From Apoda limacodes (Eukaryota > Arthropoda > Insecta > Lepidoptera > Limacodidae): a stretch of DNA of 64,000 bases. The notes under the pieces are model-generated. The model made no database searches and was not told where the DNA came from. It was given only the letters and a program-made list of their open reading frames with translations. This document shows, piece by piece, positions 43,040 through 54,173 of this stretch. The translations under genes and the position numbers were made by a program. Numbering within the stretch: position 1 is the stretch's first letter; each line of letters starts with the position of its first letter. The DNA is taken from NCBI GenBank assembly GCA_946406115.1, contig OX291555.1, forward strand, positions 11,550,001 to 11,614,000, given 5' to 3'.

Positions 43040-45124
43040 GGTGATCTTATGGAGAACATTTCTCCTTCTCACCAAGCTTATTGGCACTTAGCCAGAGCTC
43101 TAAAATCCGAAACCGCAAACTCTCTCCCTCCGTTAACTCGTCCCAACAATAGCGTTCCCGCGTTCAATGACGACGAAAAAGCGGATTGCCTAGCATCCAG
43201 CCTCCAAGCCCAATGTGCCTTAAGCACACAGCCTTTCGATCCCGATCACGTGCGCGAGGTAGACGGCGAAGTGGAGCGCAGAACTTCTCTGCCTCCACAA
43301 GACCCCCTGCCCCCTGTCACTGTCGACGAAGTCATACAGGTCATCAAAGACCTACGCCCCCGTAAGTCCCCCGGCGCAGACGGTATCTCTAACGATATCC
43401 TAAAGCGCCTCACTCTTCCCCTTATCTGCCTCCTAGTAGCGATCTTTAACGCTGCTATGGAACATTGCATCTTTCCATCTCAATGGAAAGATGCAATCGT
43501 TATAGGCATCCATAAGCCCGGCAAAGCTCGTACCGAGCCGTCCTCCTATCGCCCTATAAGTTTACTAAAGGCCCTTGGTAAACTCTATGAACGCCTCCTT
43601 CTCGCCCGCCTACGGAACTCTATAGTCTCCAGAGGCATTTTAATAGACGAGCAGTTTGGCTTTCGTGCCAAACACTCATGCGTCCATCAAGTCCTCCGCA
43701 TAACGGAACATATTCTTACTGGCTTCCAGCCAGCATTAGGTAAGACCCGTCACACGGGCGCTGTCTTCTTCGATGTAGCGAAAGCTTTCGACAAAGTCTG
43801 GCACAACGGTTTAATTTTTAAACTGTACAACTTTCAGTTGCCAGATCGTCTCGTGCTCATCATACGAGACTATTTGTCGAATCGTAGCTTTCGCTACAGA
43901 GTTGAAGGCACTCTCTCCTCCCCCCGCCCCATAGAAGCAGGAGTCCCGCAAGGGTCCGTGCTCGCCCCCGTCTTGTACCTTCTGTACACTAACGATATCC
44001 CAAAAACGATAGGTACCCAATTAGCCCTCTATGCGGACGATACCGCTCTCTATACTACCGATAGGCAAGTGAGTCGAATCACTGAGAGACTCCAATCCGC
44101 TATCACCGCCCTAGGCGAGTGGTTTCGGAAATGGAGAATCGAGGTGAATCCCGACAAAAGCTCTGCCGTCCTTTTCACCACAGGCAGCCCTCCGCGGCCA
44201 ACTTCCCTCTCTCTCTTCGGTCGTGCCATTCCCTGGCAAAATAAGACCAAATATCTCGGTGTGACCATGGATAGACGTTTGAACTTCCACGCTCACACCA
44301 AAATAGTCAGAGACCGAGCCGCTTTTGTCCTCGGTCGTCTCTATCCCATGATAGGCAAGTATAGTAAGATGTCGCTTAGAAATAAGCTAAATCTATACAC
44401 AACTTGCATCCGCCCCATACTAGCTTATGCTAGCGTAGTCTTTGCTCTGTCCAAGCGCAATCTCCACAAACTCCAGACCCTCCAAAACCGCTTTCTCAGA
44501 GCGGCCTCTGGAGCCTCTTGGTACGTTCGCAATGCGGACCTACACAGAGACTTCGAACTTCCCACGATTCCCCAGTACTTTAAAGACTTGGCAGTCCGCT
44601 TTTTCGAGCGTACGCAAAATCACCCGAATAGATTAGTTGTGCAATCCACGACGTACATTCCCCCCGATCGTCCCCGTCGCGGTCGTAAAACTATACTCAG
44701 GCGGCCTCGGCACGTACTAACGTCCCCAGATGACGATCTCGCTGTCCGGATAGCGAGATTAGTCTCTACTACGTCGACCCCGAATAGGGCCTCCCTCCAA
44801 ACACGACGCCGACGTCCCCGGGTTCGTCGGCGCCCACAAGGATACACTAGGTATCAAAGAGTGCCGGGGCGCTTCTCGCCCCCACTCAATCGCAACCGCA
44901 CCCGCGTAACGGGGAACTCCCCTCCTGGCGGTGACTCACCTTCGGGTTCGAGACTCACGCCGGTCGAAGGGACGCCCCCGAGAGCGACAACCCAAGCCGA
45001 GGCTTCCCCCGCGGGAAGCCCTTGAGCGTTGGGCGCTATATGGGCTGAGGCTCCTTCAGAGTCTCGCCCCAAAAGTCCGGTGAAGCAGTAATGGCTGCAA
45101 CAGCCAACTGCATAGTCAGCTCAG

Positions 45125-45157
<33 letters not shown>
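43040..45157 (+). mobile_element. second Jockey copy, 5'-truncated, with 10-bp TSD
   Basis: GTTTTACAAA at 43030-43039 is repeated at 45158-45167 right after the poly(A). The copy begins within ORF2 (GTGATCTTATGG) and keeps the 3'UTR, hairpin and a poly(A) of about 33. It is very similar to the copy ending at 42374, with scattered synonymous differences, so it is recent. A normal target-primed insertion with 5' truncation. Confidence 0.9.
43049..45025 (+). CDS. Jockey ORF2, C-terminal part (reverse transcriptase)
   Basis: 658 codons corresponding to residues 357-1013 of the longer copy, with one extra codon (STTSTPN against STTSPN). The endonuclease is missing by 5' truncation; RT is complete, with GVPQGSVLAPVLYLLYT and catalytic YADD (residue 328 onward) where the other copy has FADD. 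There is no promoter of its own and no endonuclease, so it is probably not mobile, but the frame is still open. Confidence 0.9.
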   Translation: MENISPSHQAYWHLARALKSETANSLPPLTRPNNSVPAFNDDEKADCLASSLQAQCALSTQPFDPDHVREVDGEVERRTSLPPQDPLPPVTVDEVIQVIKDLRPRKSPGADGISNDILKRLTLPLICLLVAIFNAAMEHCIFPSQWKDAIVIGIHKPGKARTEPSSYRPISLLKALGKLYERLLLARLRNSIVSRGILIDEQFGFRAKHSCVHQVLRITEHILTGFQPALGKTRHTGAVFFDVAKAFDKVWHNGLIFKLYNFQLPDRLVLIIRDYLSNRSFRYRVEGTLSSPRPIEAGVPQGSVLAPVLYLLYTNDIPKTIGTQLALYADDTALYTTDRQVSRITERLQSAITALGEWFRKWRIEVNPDKSSAVLFTTGSPPRPTSLSLFGRAIPWQNKTKYLGVTMDRRLNFHAHTKIVRDRAAFVLGRLYPMIGKYSKMSLRNKLNLYTTCIRPILAYASVVFALSKRNLHKLQTLQNRFLRAASGASWYVRNADLHRDFELPTIPQYFKDLAVRFFERTQNHPNRLVVQSTTYIPPDRPRRGRKTILRRPRHVLTSPDDDLAVRIARLVSTTSTPNRASLQTRRRRPRVRRRPQGYTRYQRVPGRFSPPLNRNRTRVTGNSPPGGDSPSGSRLTPVEGTPPRATTQAEASPAGSP

Positions 45158-45161
<4 letters not shown>

Positions 45162-45167
45162 TACAAA

Positions 45168-46739
45168 TGGGCTTCAATATTTCTAATTTTATCTTGTCCG
45201 GGTAAATTGATTTCGAAATACATGTGTTTATTATGTGCGTGATGACAGGCGGTTAATTAGGGAAATTATCTGGAATGTTGGTAGCCCACATACACTTAAA
45301 AAGGTCAAGAAAAATTTACTTCAACTATTTGTACGTGGTGCACTCTCCAGTGACATCAACATATAAGCTTCTTGGACACGCGACATCATTTTCTTTGACA
45401 CGAAAATTCTCGTCATTTTAACGAACCTTAAACTTAAATACCATATTCAAACTTACTTCACTAATCTTAGATATTTAAGCATAGTTATATATTGTTACTA
45501 ATGACTTTTAAGAAATTATATTCAAGTATGTTTAAAATAGGAAGGAAGCGCGACGAAATTAACGAAAATATTGATTGTTTATCACAAAACAAACGCACTT
45601 CAACTCAGTAACACTGGCTTTTGTTGTTTCATCCAGCTGTCAGTCAAGAGAAATTTGTGAATATTTGTTTTGCAATAAACTTTATTGGAAGTATATAAAA
45701 TCCTTGTTGTTATTATGCTGCTAAGGACAATATATCAACCATACAACTTTTTTTTTTATGTTAACTTACTTTTAGGGCCTCTTTCTGTGTGCTATTATGA
45801 AAAACTAGTGAATTAGAAAGTGCTACAGTGTGAACCAATATTTATGTTTTATCGCGATTTCGTGGACATTGTTTAAGGACTGTAACAGTCTAGTCGACCT
45901 AATTACCGGTCAACAACACAATCTAGGTCTTAGTGTAGCAAGTAAGAGCAATCACTTTGTTTTTTAGAAGAATTTTCGACTAACAAATAGAGTACGGAAT
46001 CTGGTCAACTAAAAGGGGGCCCAAGCGAAAAATAAAACGAAAACACACGAAATCTATATAAAGATACACTATTATGTAGAAAGAAACATCTATATACCAG
46101 ATGGACAAACTGCATGTTGTAGAACAGATAGCAATAGGTTGAAGTATCAGGTTTCTTTATTGATGTTTGTACAGCTATTGTTCTGCTAAATCTCTGATAT
46201 TCTCCATAATGTTGAAAACAATTATGTTACTGACTATTAGCTAGTTAAATACAAATGTTTAATCTATAAAGCTGCATTCCGATTCACTATTTTTGAAAAA
46301 AACAGTTTTCAGCTAAATTAAAAACAAGTATACTTAAATCAATCAAGATCTGTTAACTTATACTTTAAAAATAAGTATACTTAAATCTATTTTTAACAAA
46401 AACTTGGCCTGACTCAATGACTAAATGATTAATCAAAGCCTAGATTATGCCACTGGTGTGGCAACTTAATATTTTGAAAACAGGTTCCTTTTGGACAAGA
46501 GAGGATAAAACAAGGGTTGAAAATCTACCAAGCAGTGTTAAAACTTTGTATGGAAACCCAGTTATTTTTAAAACAAAACCATTTATTAAAAAGTATCCCA
46601 TTAAAGTGTAAAATAAGAAACAAAATTTTATGTCAAAGTTCACCGTGGCAATGACATTATTTACTTAAAACAGGATATAATAACAATTTCAACTTTTCAT
46701 AAATAAGTTTTTTCAAATGTTCTGCAAGATTTATGCTTT
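45168..46739. other. unclassified AT-rich DNA
   Basis: No gene is supported. ORFs here are short and lack coding character. Confidence 0.5.
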
Positions 46740-47128
46740 GACTGTCACTATCACACTACATACCTACAGTAGGGTGTAGGAATGTCCCAGAACCCAAAAC
46801 TAACATCCTTGGCGGTTCATATTCAAACAAGAAATCCTTATTGTTTCAAAAGTAACTGTCTGTCTATTACCTCTTCATGTTTAAAAAGCTTTACCAATTT
46901 GGTATGGATGGTATGAAAATAGATCCTGGGGAAGGACATGGGATAGTTTTTATTCTGAGAAAACCCAAACTTCCCATGGGATTAACTATAACTATTTTTA
47001 ATTTAACTATAGCTATAGTTGAGCTTGCTATAGCAAACTCCATCAGTATAATTGAAGAGTTGGTGTAAAAATCCCATGCTGATAATCAAATATAGGGCAG
47101 ATGAAGCCGCTGACAAAAGCTAGTATAT
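46740..47128 (-). repeat. dispersed repeat with reversed ACTAGCTTTTG edge
   Basis: On the minus strand it begins ACTAGCTTTTGTCAGCGGCT at about 47128 and includes ATGGGATTTTTACACC, GCTATAGCTATAGTT-type runs and CCATGGGAAGTTTGGG. Same repeat family as 15479-16014. The right end lies just before the next non-LTR element. Confidence 0.45.
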
Positions 47129-47141
47129 AAATGAGTCGTTC

Positions 47142-47600
47142 GTGAGCTCGAAAGAGATGGAAGCAATGATAACCCCACAAAGTCAGAAAGAGACGGGACA
47201 AAAAGAAAATGATCGTCATAACAATGTATTGCAGCCTACGTTGAAACAAGCGTCGACGCCTAAAAAACGTCGTTCAAGAAACAAGAAAAACACTTCCAAA
47301 AATGAAATGCCGGCAGCGTCGACGTTACAACAACCAGCACCCCCTGAAACACGTAATGACGATAAGGCGGGATGGACAACGGTACATCCACGTAAAAACC
47401 GCCGTATCGGTCATAATAACAACCAAACACTTCGGAACAAATGTATAATCCGCGGGAGTGGAGAGGCAAGTGATACTTTATGCGCAGCTAATAGTATTAA
47501 GTACTTGCATTTATGGGGCGCGCATTCAGACACTACGGCGACAATTATTATTAATTTTTTGAAGACAAAGAATGAGTCATCTACCTACTCTGCAATTTAA
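47142..47600 (+). pseudogene. ORF1-like frame of the 47-50 kb non-LTR element
   Basis: 152 codons: a lysine-rich start (KKRRSRNKKNTSKNE), then DKAGWTTVHPRKNRR and KYLHLWGAHSDTTATIIINF. The W-T-x-V motif followed by a basic patch and IKYLHLWG-type strand resembles ORF1 proteins of CR1/Kiri-like elements, which carry a PHD or RRM-like fold. Truncated at the C-terminus. Assigned mainly by position. Confidence 0.5.
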
Positions 47601-47792
47601 ACGACATCTAAGCGACCAACTGATTACGCATCCTTTAAGGTAGGTGTTCCAGAAAATGTTTTTGAGGAATGCACAAAGCCTCGTTTTTTCGGCTCGAACG
47701 GCCAACAGCAACATAAAATAAAACAACATAAAATATGTACTTATACATTAACGGTATACTATCAAAACGTATGATGGTTAAAAAGCAAACTT

Positions 47793-48809
47793 ATGCAAAG
47801 GAGGAGTAATCTTTTCCTGTCTGACAACCTACAACTAGTAACAGCGACTGAAACCAACACCAAGGAGTCCGTGAGCGATGCCGAGCTGTGCGGCGGGGCC
47901 TGGACCGTGGTACGTTGCGACAACCGTGCGCGCGCCGGCGGCGGTGTACTACTGACAGCACGCGCGCCTCTGCTCCTTGAGCGCCTGCCGCGCTACGAGA
48001 CAAAAGACGGTGAAGACCTGTGGGCAAAATTCTCCTATCATGGACAAACTTTATACGTCTGCGTATTCTACATACCACCAAACTCGAGTGATAACGTCTA
48101 TATGGACTGGTTTAATAGTGTGGAATATGTATGTTCTGTACATCCCACCTCAAAAACATTAGTGTTATGAGACCTAAACCTATTTAGTGCCAGTAACAAT
48201 GTCAACAATTATTATAAATGTTTTAGTTCCCTGTGTGACCCAGTGCAGTATAATTGTGTAAGTAACATGAATGAGAGAATGCTAGATGTGGTGCTGACGA
48301 GTGCAGAGCTGGGTGACGCGGTTAGCGTGAGGCCCGCCAAGCCGGACGAGTGCCTGGTCAAAGTGGACGGTCACCATCCACCGCTGGTCGTGAGCATTGG
48401 GTACAGCTTCTCTAAACCGGTGATAAGAATTGACCCTTCTAATATCCCCTCTGAGTGTGACTGGAATTTTCCTAAAGGAGATTATAATACATTATATAAC
48501 AAAATGAAACAATTTGATTGGAAACTAATATATAATTTTAAGAATGTTGATAATGCAATTAATTATTTTTATCAAGCAATTTATAATATATTTGACTATT
48601 GTATACCCAAAAAAATAAGAAATCGGTCGGGGAGTAGTCGTATTTATCCGGTTTATTACAACTCCAGTATCATTCGCGATATTCAACACAAAGCTTATGT
48701 CCACCGTATGTGGAAAAGTACTGGCGATAACAAATATCACGAACAATTTAAACTATTGCGTAACAAAATTAAGGCCGACGTTAAAATTGCCCATTCAACG
48801 TACACGTGA
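47793..48809 (+). pseudogene. endonuclease and linker of the 47-50 kb element
   Basis: LVTATETNTKESVSDAELCG (catalytic Glu in TET), GGGVLLTARAPLL, YVCVFYIPPNSS and, after a frame break, NERMLDVVLTSAEL and VDGHHPPLVVSI (the SDH-like site, here DGH) outline an APE endonuclease. The linker to RT continues to 48788 (VYYNSSIIRDIQHKAYVHRM). Confidence 0.7.
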
Positions 48810-49784
48810 ATGATTTCGAGAAATTTAAGTGCAAATCCTAAAGAATTTTGGCAGTACGTAAACAGTCTCCGAAGGACAGGGGGACTAGAGATTACGGTGA
48901 CGCGTGGGGACGTGGAGTGCACGGGGCGCGAGGCGGCAGCCGCCTTCGCTGGGCACTTTAGCTCCGTGTTCCTGCCGCGGCCGCCTGCGCTGGACCCCGC
49001 AGCCGCCACGCGCGCGCCGCCCACTGATTGCCGCCGCGTGCACTTGCACGCATTCCACCCAGATGACGTACGCGCAGCCGTCAAAAGGTTGAAACCAGGT
49101 ACGTCACTCGGACCAGATAATATCCCAGCATACATCATCAAGGGCTGTTTGGAGGAATTGATTGCGCCAATTACTTATATTTTTAATCTTATTCTGGAGA
49201 CCGACTACTACCCAACACTATCGAAAATATCTAGGGTGACACCGATACCTGAATCGGGTTCTAAATCTAAGGTCGAAAATTACCGCCTAGTGGCAATATT
49301 ATGTGCATTAGCTAAGGTATTCGAGACCGCCCTCCATGGTCGACTAATGCCGCAGTGCCTACCTTATATAACGAGCGCGCAGCACGCCTTCTTGCCGCGA
49401 CGTTCTGTAGCTACAAATTTAGTCACGTTCGTAGATAAGGTTTCTCTAGAGATGGATAGGGGAAGTCAGATAGACGTTATCTATCTCGATTTCCAAAAAG
49501 CGTTTGACAGAGTAGATAATGACACGCTTCTTCTTAAGTTGGGGGCGATGGGCTTTACGCCCAGACTCTTAAAATTATTTGCCAACTACCTATCTAACCG
49601 AAAGCAATTTGTAAAATATGGGACGCACGTATCCGACCATTACCTTACGCCGTCTGGTATAAGTCAGGGTTCGAACCTAGGACCCTTTCTGTTCGTGCTC
49701 CTGATTAATGACCTACCAAAAGTTGTTCATGAGTCAACCGTGCTAATCTTCGCTGATGTCCGGCACTCGTCGAAGCGTTTCTAA
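48810..49784 (+). pseudogene. reverse transcriptase of the 47-50 kb element, deleted at the active site
   Basis: KPGTSLGPDNIPAYIIKGCL, VENYRLVAILCALAKVFETA, AQHAFLPRRSVATNLVTFVD, VIYLDFQKAFDRVDNDTLLL and TPSGISQGSNLGPFLFVLLI are clear RT motifs. The catalytic motif starts LIFAD and then jumps to VRHSSKRF-stop, so the second aspartate and the thumb are lost. A C-terminal piece resumes at about 49822 (RRQSPEERARALLGFVLAT). Confidence 0.85.
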
Positions 49785-50189
49785 GACTTGTTGTGCCCAA
49801 TGCTCATACAACAGGTAGTACTGAATTGGGGCGTACGGTGCACCGCAGGCAGAGCCCGGAGGAGCGCGCGCGCGCCCTTCTCGGCTTCGTTCTCGCCACA
49901 GCACCCCAGTGTGATCTATTTGCGAGTGGAATAGCAAGCCTGATGAGTGAGTGCAAGAGAATATACGAGATGGATGCTAGAGAAACTAGCGTAAATATAA
50001 ACTAAGATTATGATTAAAATAAATTATTATTAGATTTGTTATTATTTTAATGAATTATTTAATTATGAAAATAATAATATTATATTTATTTTTAAGTAAG
50101 TACTAATTTTAATTTAACATTTGTAACGCTTTGGTATAATTGTATGCTGTCATGTTATAAATTGGAAATAAATAAATAAATGTCACTGT

Positions 50190-50810
50190 CTTTTAATTTA
50201 CAAACTATTAAGACTTTATTTATGAACCAAATTTCATTATAGATATACACAATTTAGACATAAGTAGATAATTTTAAAATATATTTAATCTATGTATCTA
50301 TTGATACATATGTGAAGTGGAAATTATAAATATTTTTAATTACCTTGTCAATTAAGGTATTGTTATATAGGGAATTCAAAATATTTGTGAGGTTTCTTAA
50401 TTTAGTTATACTGTTTGTCTTTTAATTTGACCATCATGCTAACTCTCCAGACCAGATAGAAAAGAAATTTTGGAGAAAGACTACCAAAATACTTTTATAT
50501 ATATTTTTGTATGTAATACTTTCATATTTAATATTTTTTTTCGGCACAGTTTCCTGAATCACTCCATAAGATTAAACAAAATTAAATTGTGTTTTAAAAC
50601 TGTAATTATTACAGAAATATATATTGCGCCTGATTATTTGGCCAGGAGCTTATACTCTATGTGACATCACTAAATTCAACACTGACTAAGTTAATGGCAA
50701 AAGCTAACCCTTAAGATTTCATCTTTTTGTTTGATTAACTTACGTAGCTAATCTTTTACAGAAGCCTGATGTGAACATTGATGAGGATTAGATGCACAAC
50801 ATTAAAGATT
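50190..50810. other. AT-rich DNA, possible 5' region of the next gene
   Basis: No coding sequence. Pyrimidine-rich tracts and CTTTTACAG at about 50753-50761 could belong to a leader exon of the gene starting at 50816. Confidence 0.35.
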
Positions 50811-50815
50811 TTCAG

Positions 50816-51613
50816 TGTTGAAGCTAGCAAGAGTTATGGCAGAAACATGTAAGTATACTTACATCAAGTTTTTATAAGCATACAGTTGTATTTGCCAAAA
50901 TATTTGCAGTTGAAACTATTTACCAATTGATTATTGCCCATTGTGGTAATGCTAAAATTCTCTGGTGCAATTGATGTCATTTAAAGTCAAGCGTTGATAG
51001 CAGTTTGTAAGTTATTATTTTGTAACTTATTATGTGCTGGTATGAAATAAACTGTACTTCAAATGAAGTTGTTTGACGGCATGGCGAAGGGAAAGTACTT
51101 TCTGCAAGCCGGAACAGGGCCTGGAACTGAAACGGTGTCCTAGGCTAGTGATATGAGTTTTTTGTATATATGCCAGTGAAGTAAAAAATATAGAATATTT
51201 GTTGCAACTTTGTATAGAAATAGGTATAAATGTAGCATAAATGTACATAGTACATTTGTCTGGAAAGTGTAGGCAAGCTGTTCGTAGAGACAGCAGCGCA
51301 CAGTAACTTGGCCGTCATGACTGACGGGGTGAAGAAATTTTAACGGTAGATATGAGGCGCTAGTGTGGTCCCACAGTTGCATGTTTTATATTATTGTATA
51401 AGATTTTTTAACATAGTAACCACCTTTTGCCCGCGGCTCCGCCCGTTCTAAAATCTGTTATCGAACTCTTCAACACAAACTACGAAAACAACAAATAATT
51501 AAATAACAGCCAACTTGCACATGGCTGTTTTGTTAAGTTGACCAAAGATCTAAATACACATTTGCTTCTCATATTACAGGTGAAATAACAGAGCTAGCAG
51601 AAAAGTCTCCACT
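50816..51613 (+). CDS. start of an unidentified host gene (two micro-exons, partial)
   Basis: A first exon (50816-50848) follows GATTTTCAG, contains ATG at 50836 and ends at the strong donor T|GTAAGTATAC. A second exon (51580-51613, 34 bp) follows TTCTCATATTACAG and ends at CT|GTAAGTAAG. Joined, they read MAETCEITELAEKSPL with correct phases (1, then 2). Two flanking pairs of near-consensus splice sites and an open joined frame are more than expected by chance, but 16 residues do not identify a protein, and no third exon could be recognised before 64000. Confidence 0.45.
51421..51475 (+). repeat. edge of the TTGCCCGCGGC repeat
   Basis: ACCTTTTGCCCGCGGCTCCG with CCCGTTCTAAAATC matches the 5' edge of the 15479-type repeat. 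Only a short fragment, inside the intron of the 50816 gene. Confidence 0.4.
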
Positions 51614-52562
51614 GTAAGTAAGAATTCATTATTTTAAAATAAGTCAAAATATTCATATTTAAGTAATATGTTTAGAACACTTTTGAATTCTCAAATTAGC
51701 ATTCCTTTATCGGTTGACAATGCCAATTCTGTCAATAAGAGCCAGCAAGAAACTCTGTAAATATTCTGAAACAAAATTTATTACTACAGCAACTCTCTTA
51801 TGCGGACTGGTAACTGGCATACCTTCCTCTGGTGGTTGAGTACCCCTCGTTCTAGAAATCTATTGGATGCTTGCGATTTTGCCGCTTTTAGGGGTTGAAT
51901 GTTGCAAAATACTTTTTATTCCTTACATACTGTTTTGTGTTATATTTCAATTCTCTAGATATAAAACTATCTTTATATACCCTATTTTGCACTCTAGGGG
52001 CGATTTTTCGAAAACACTTGCTCGGACTTTTTTTCTTCCCTAATTTTTTCCCTCCTCCTCCTCATATATTTTACCGTCTAGGGGATCACTATGTATAAAC
52101 AGTGAAATGTGCCAGTTTTTATTTTTAGTCTTACATCGAAATACCACGTTTTTCTGTTACTTTAAAAGTGACTGATTTCCATACGGATATCCACCCCCAT
52201 TTCACCCTCTTAGGGGATGAATTTGGCAAAATTCGTTTTTAGTGCGTGCCTGCATCATAACAGAAATCTCTGTGCAATATTTTAAGTATCTATACACAAA
52301 AATATCCAAGTCATCATACAAAATATCATCCCCTATTTAGACGCTTAAGTCATGATTTTCCGAAAACTGGGAAACACGTAAATCTTAATTTTCAACAGAA
52401 TAGCGAAATAAAAAGTTTTTTGCATTTACTAAAAATTACGGAGTTTCATACAAACTTCCAACCCCTAATTTACCCCCCTAGAGGATGATTTTCCCAAAAT
52501 CCTTTCTTAGTACTCGCCTTTGTAATAAAAGAAACCTTTATGCCAATTTGAAGTCTCTAAAC

Positions 52563-53480
52563 CAAAGGTGCTCATACGGTCGATCGCGCTTTTTGAGTCG
52601 ATCTCGAGAAAAAAATCCGATATAGAACTATTTACACAGATTTTATGATAGGGAGGGCATTTTCCAATATTTTAATTGGACGCTGTCAGAGAAAGGGAGA
52701 AAAGAAATGCCCTTGCTGAGTTTCTTGCCGGTTCTTCTCAATACAAGGTCTCCCGCCCTGTAGACTTACGAACCGATGGCGTAGTGACATTCATAAGTGC
52801 TCAATTATTGTAGCCTAAACTGAATAAATTATATTGAATTTGAATTTGTGTTAGTAGGTAGGTAACTAAAACAAATTTAATGAATAAACTACTCAAATTT
52901 AGTTGATCCACAATTAGGCCAGAATAGCCCCCTCATAACTTTCTTTTATCATAGGTTACTTTGATAAAGCTGCCATTTGCTATTTGAAATATCCGAATCT
53001 AAGGCAAATCGCCCTTCAACTGCCGGCAATGTTTGGGTAAACTTACTTGTGCGGGTCTGCATTTTCTGAAATTAAGATAATGAAGTCAAAATATCGCAAT
53101 CGATTAACTTACGAACATTTGTCATCATGCTTGCGATTAGCAATTGGTAAATTACGTACCATCTTATGAAAAGTATGCTGAGGTCATGCAGTGTGCAGTG
53201 CTTCAACATCCGAAGTCACTCTTTAAAGTTTAATACTAAAAACCCCAATAAACTCGCAATTTCGAATAATTAAGGGGTTTTTCATTGATATTTTAAAGCA
53301 GACCTACATTTACCTTGACTAAAAAATGCATATTGTGCGATAAAACTAATATCTATAAGTATGCAACCTACCTAGACGACAAATCCTGCATCACACATAC
53401 TTGCGACCTCTCAGAGTCGATCGATCGTAGTCTAACAATAGCGAGGTAGATCGCCATCAGTTCAAGTTTGAGTACCCCTT
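52563..53480. mobile_element. hAT-like non-autonomous insertion
   Basis: The left end CAAAGGTGCTCATAC and complemented right end AAGGGGTACTCAAAC resemble each other (10 of 15). They are bordered by CTCTAAAC (52555-52562) and CTGTAGAC (53481-53488), a plausible 8-bp duplication with two changes. The insertion interrupts a dispersed repeat whose halves join across it. No transposase. Contains a SINE-like piece. Confidence 0.55.
52650..52865 (+). repeat. SINE-like tail repeat
   Basis: GAAATGCCCTTGCTGAGTTT, CTTGCCGGTTCTTCTC and GAATAAATTATATTGAATTT form the conserved 3' part of a retroposon common in Lepidoptera. Located inside the hAT-like insertion. Confidence 0.5.
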
Positions 53481-53698
53481 CTGTAGACTCAGTAGTTTGG
53501 GCTGTGGGTTGATATATATCAGTCAGTCAGTCAGTTTACTCTTTTATATACGTTATACCATATAGAGGTATAGACAATACTTATAGATTAAATTATTGAA
53601 ATTATTAACCCTACTCTATCCGTCAACTAAATGATATGTAATAGTGAGTCTGTAAAGACGTTTATAATTAACTTGGAAATTCGTCTATCGTTAACAAT

Positions 53699-53935
53699 AT
53701 GCAAAGTTAAGCAACGTTGAGCGTAGTCAGAAATTTATCTGAGCCTCCTCTGTGCCTCGGAGAGCACTTTAAACCATTTATTCCGGCTGTTGGCCTCATT
53801 GTCGGCTTGAAAGCTGTGACAGTCAAGTGGCCACCAGCTCTATACCAGCCTATGCCCTAACTAAGTCTTCTTCCTCCAAAAAGAGACCTGTGCACCTGTA
53901 GTGGAGGCAGAACGGTCGAAGCAAAAAGATAGTAA
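53699..53935 (+). repeat. SINE with 5S-like head
   Basis: GCAAAGTTAAGCAACGTTGA and GCGTAGTCAG resemble the 5S rRNA internal promoter. The body GGCCTCATTGTCGGCTTGAA, AAGTGGCCACCAGCTC and GAGACCTGTGCACCTGTAG matches the repeat at 28690-28925. The box C region of the head has decayed. Confidence 0.6.
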
Positions 53936-54173
53936 CTATAAATAACTGATAAGATTTATCAACATACATGAATTGTATATATCTGCGGTAGTAACAAGAT
54001 AATTAGGTGAATATGGTCTTGACGCGTCTGATTCTACCGTAATCTTTATTCTGATTCTGGTTATGTTATCCCCTAAAATTCTGACAGAATATTGAGCTAT
54101 GTGCTTTATGGTACGATTTGTGATGAAATGTGGAAAAACAGTCCCCACCCATCTAGTTGGTAGCTTTGCGTGT

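Larger units (their letters stand above)
47130..50185 (+). mobile_element. decayed non-LTR retrotransposon with ORF1, EN and RT
   Basis: ORF1-like (47142-47600), endonuclease (47793-48400) and RT (48810-49784) pieces lie in order, followed by a 3' region ending in AATAAATAAATAAATG at about 50168-50183. It is distinct from family A and Jockey. Several frameshifts and an internal deletion in the RT mark it as dead. Confidence 0.75.
51850..53560 (+). repeat. dispersed repeat with internal sub-repeats, split by a hAT-like insertion
   Basis: Sub-units built on TAGGGG-TGAAT-TTGCAAAAT recur (about 51890, 52210, 52483), each followed by a variant of TTTTTAGTGCGTGCCT. The right edge AGTAGTTTGGGCTGTGGGTT then GATATATATCAGTCAGTCAG (53491-53535) is a known kind of repeat terminus in Lepidoptera. 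The two halves are separated by 52563-53480. Confidence 0.55.
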
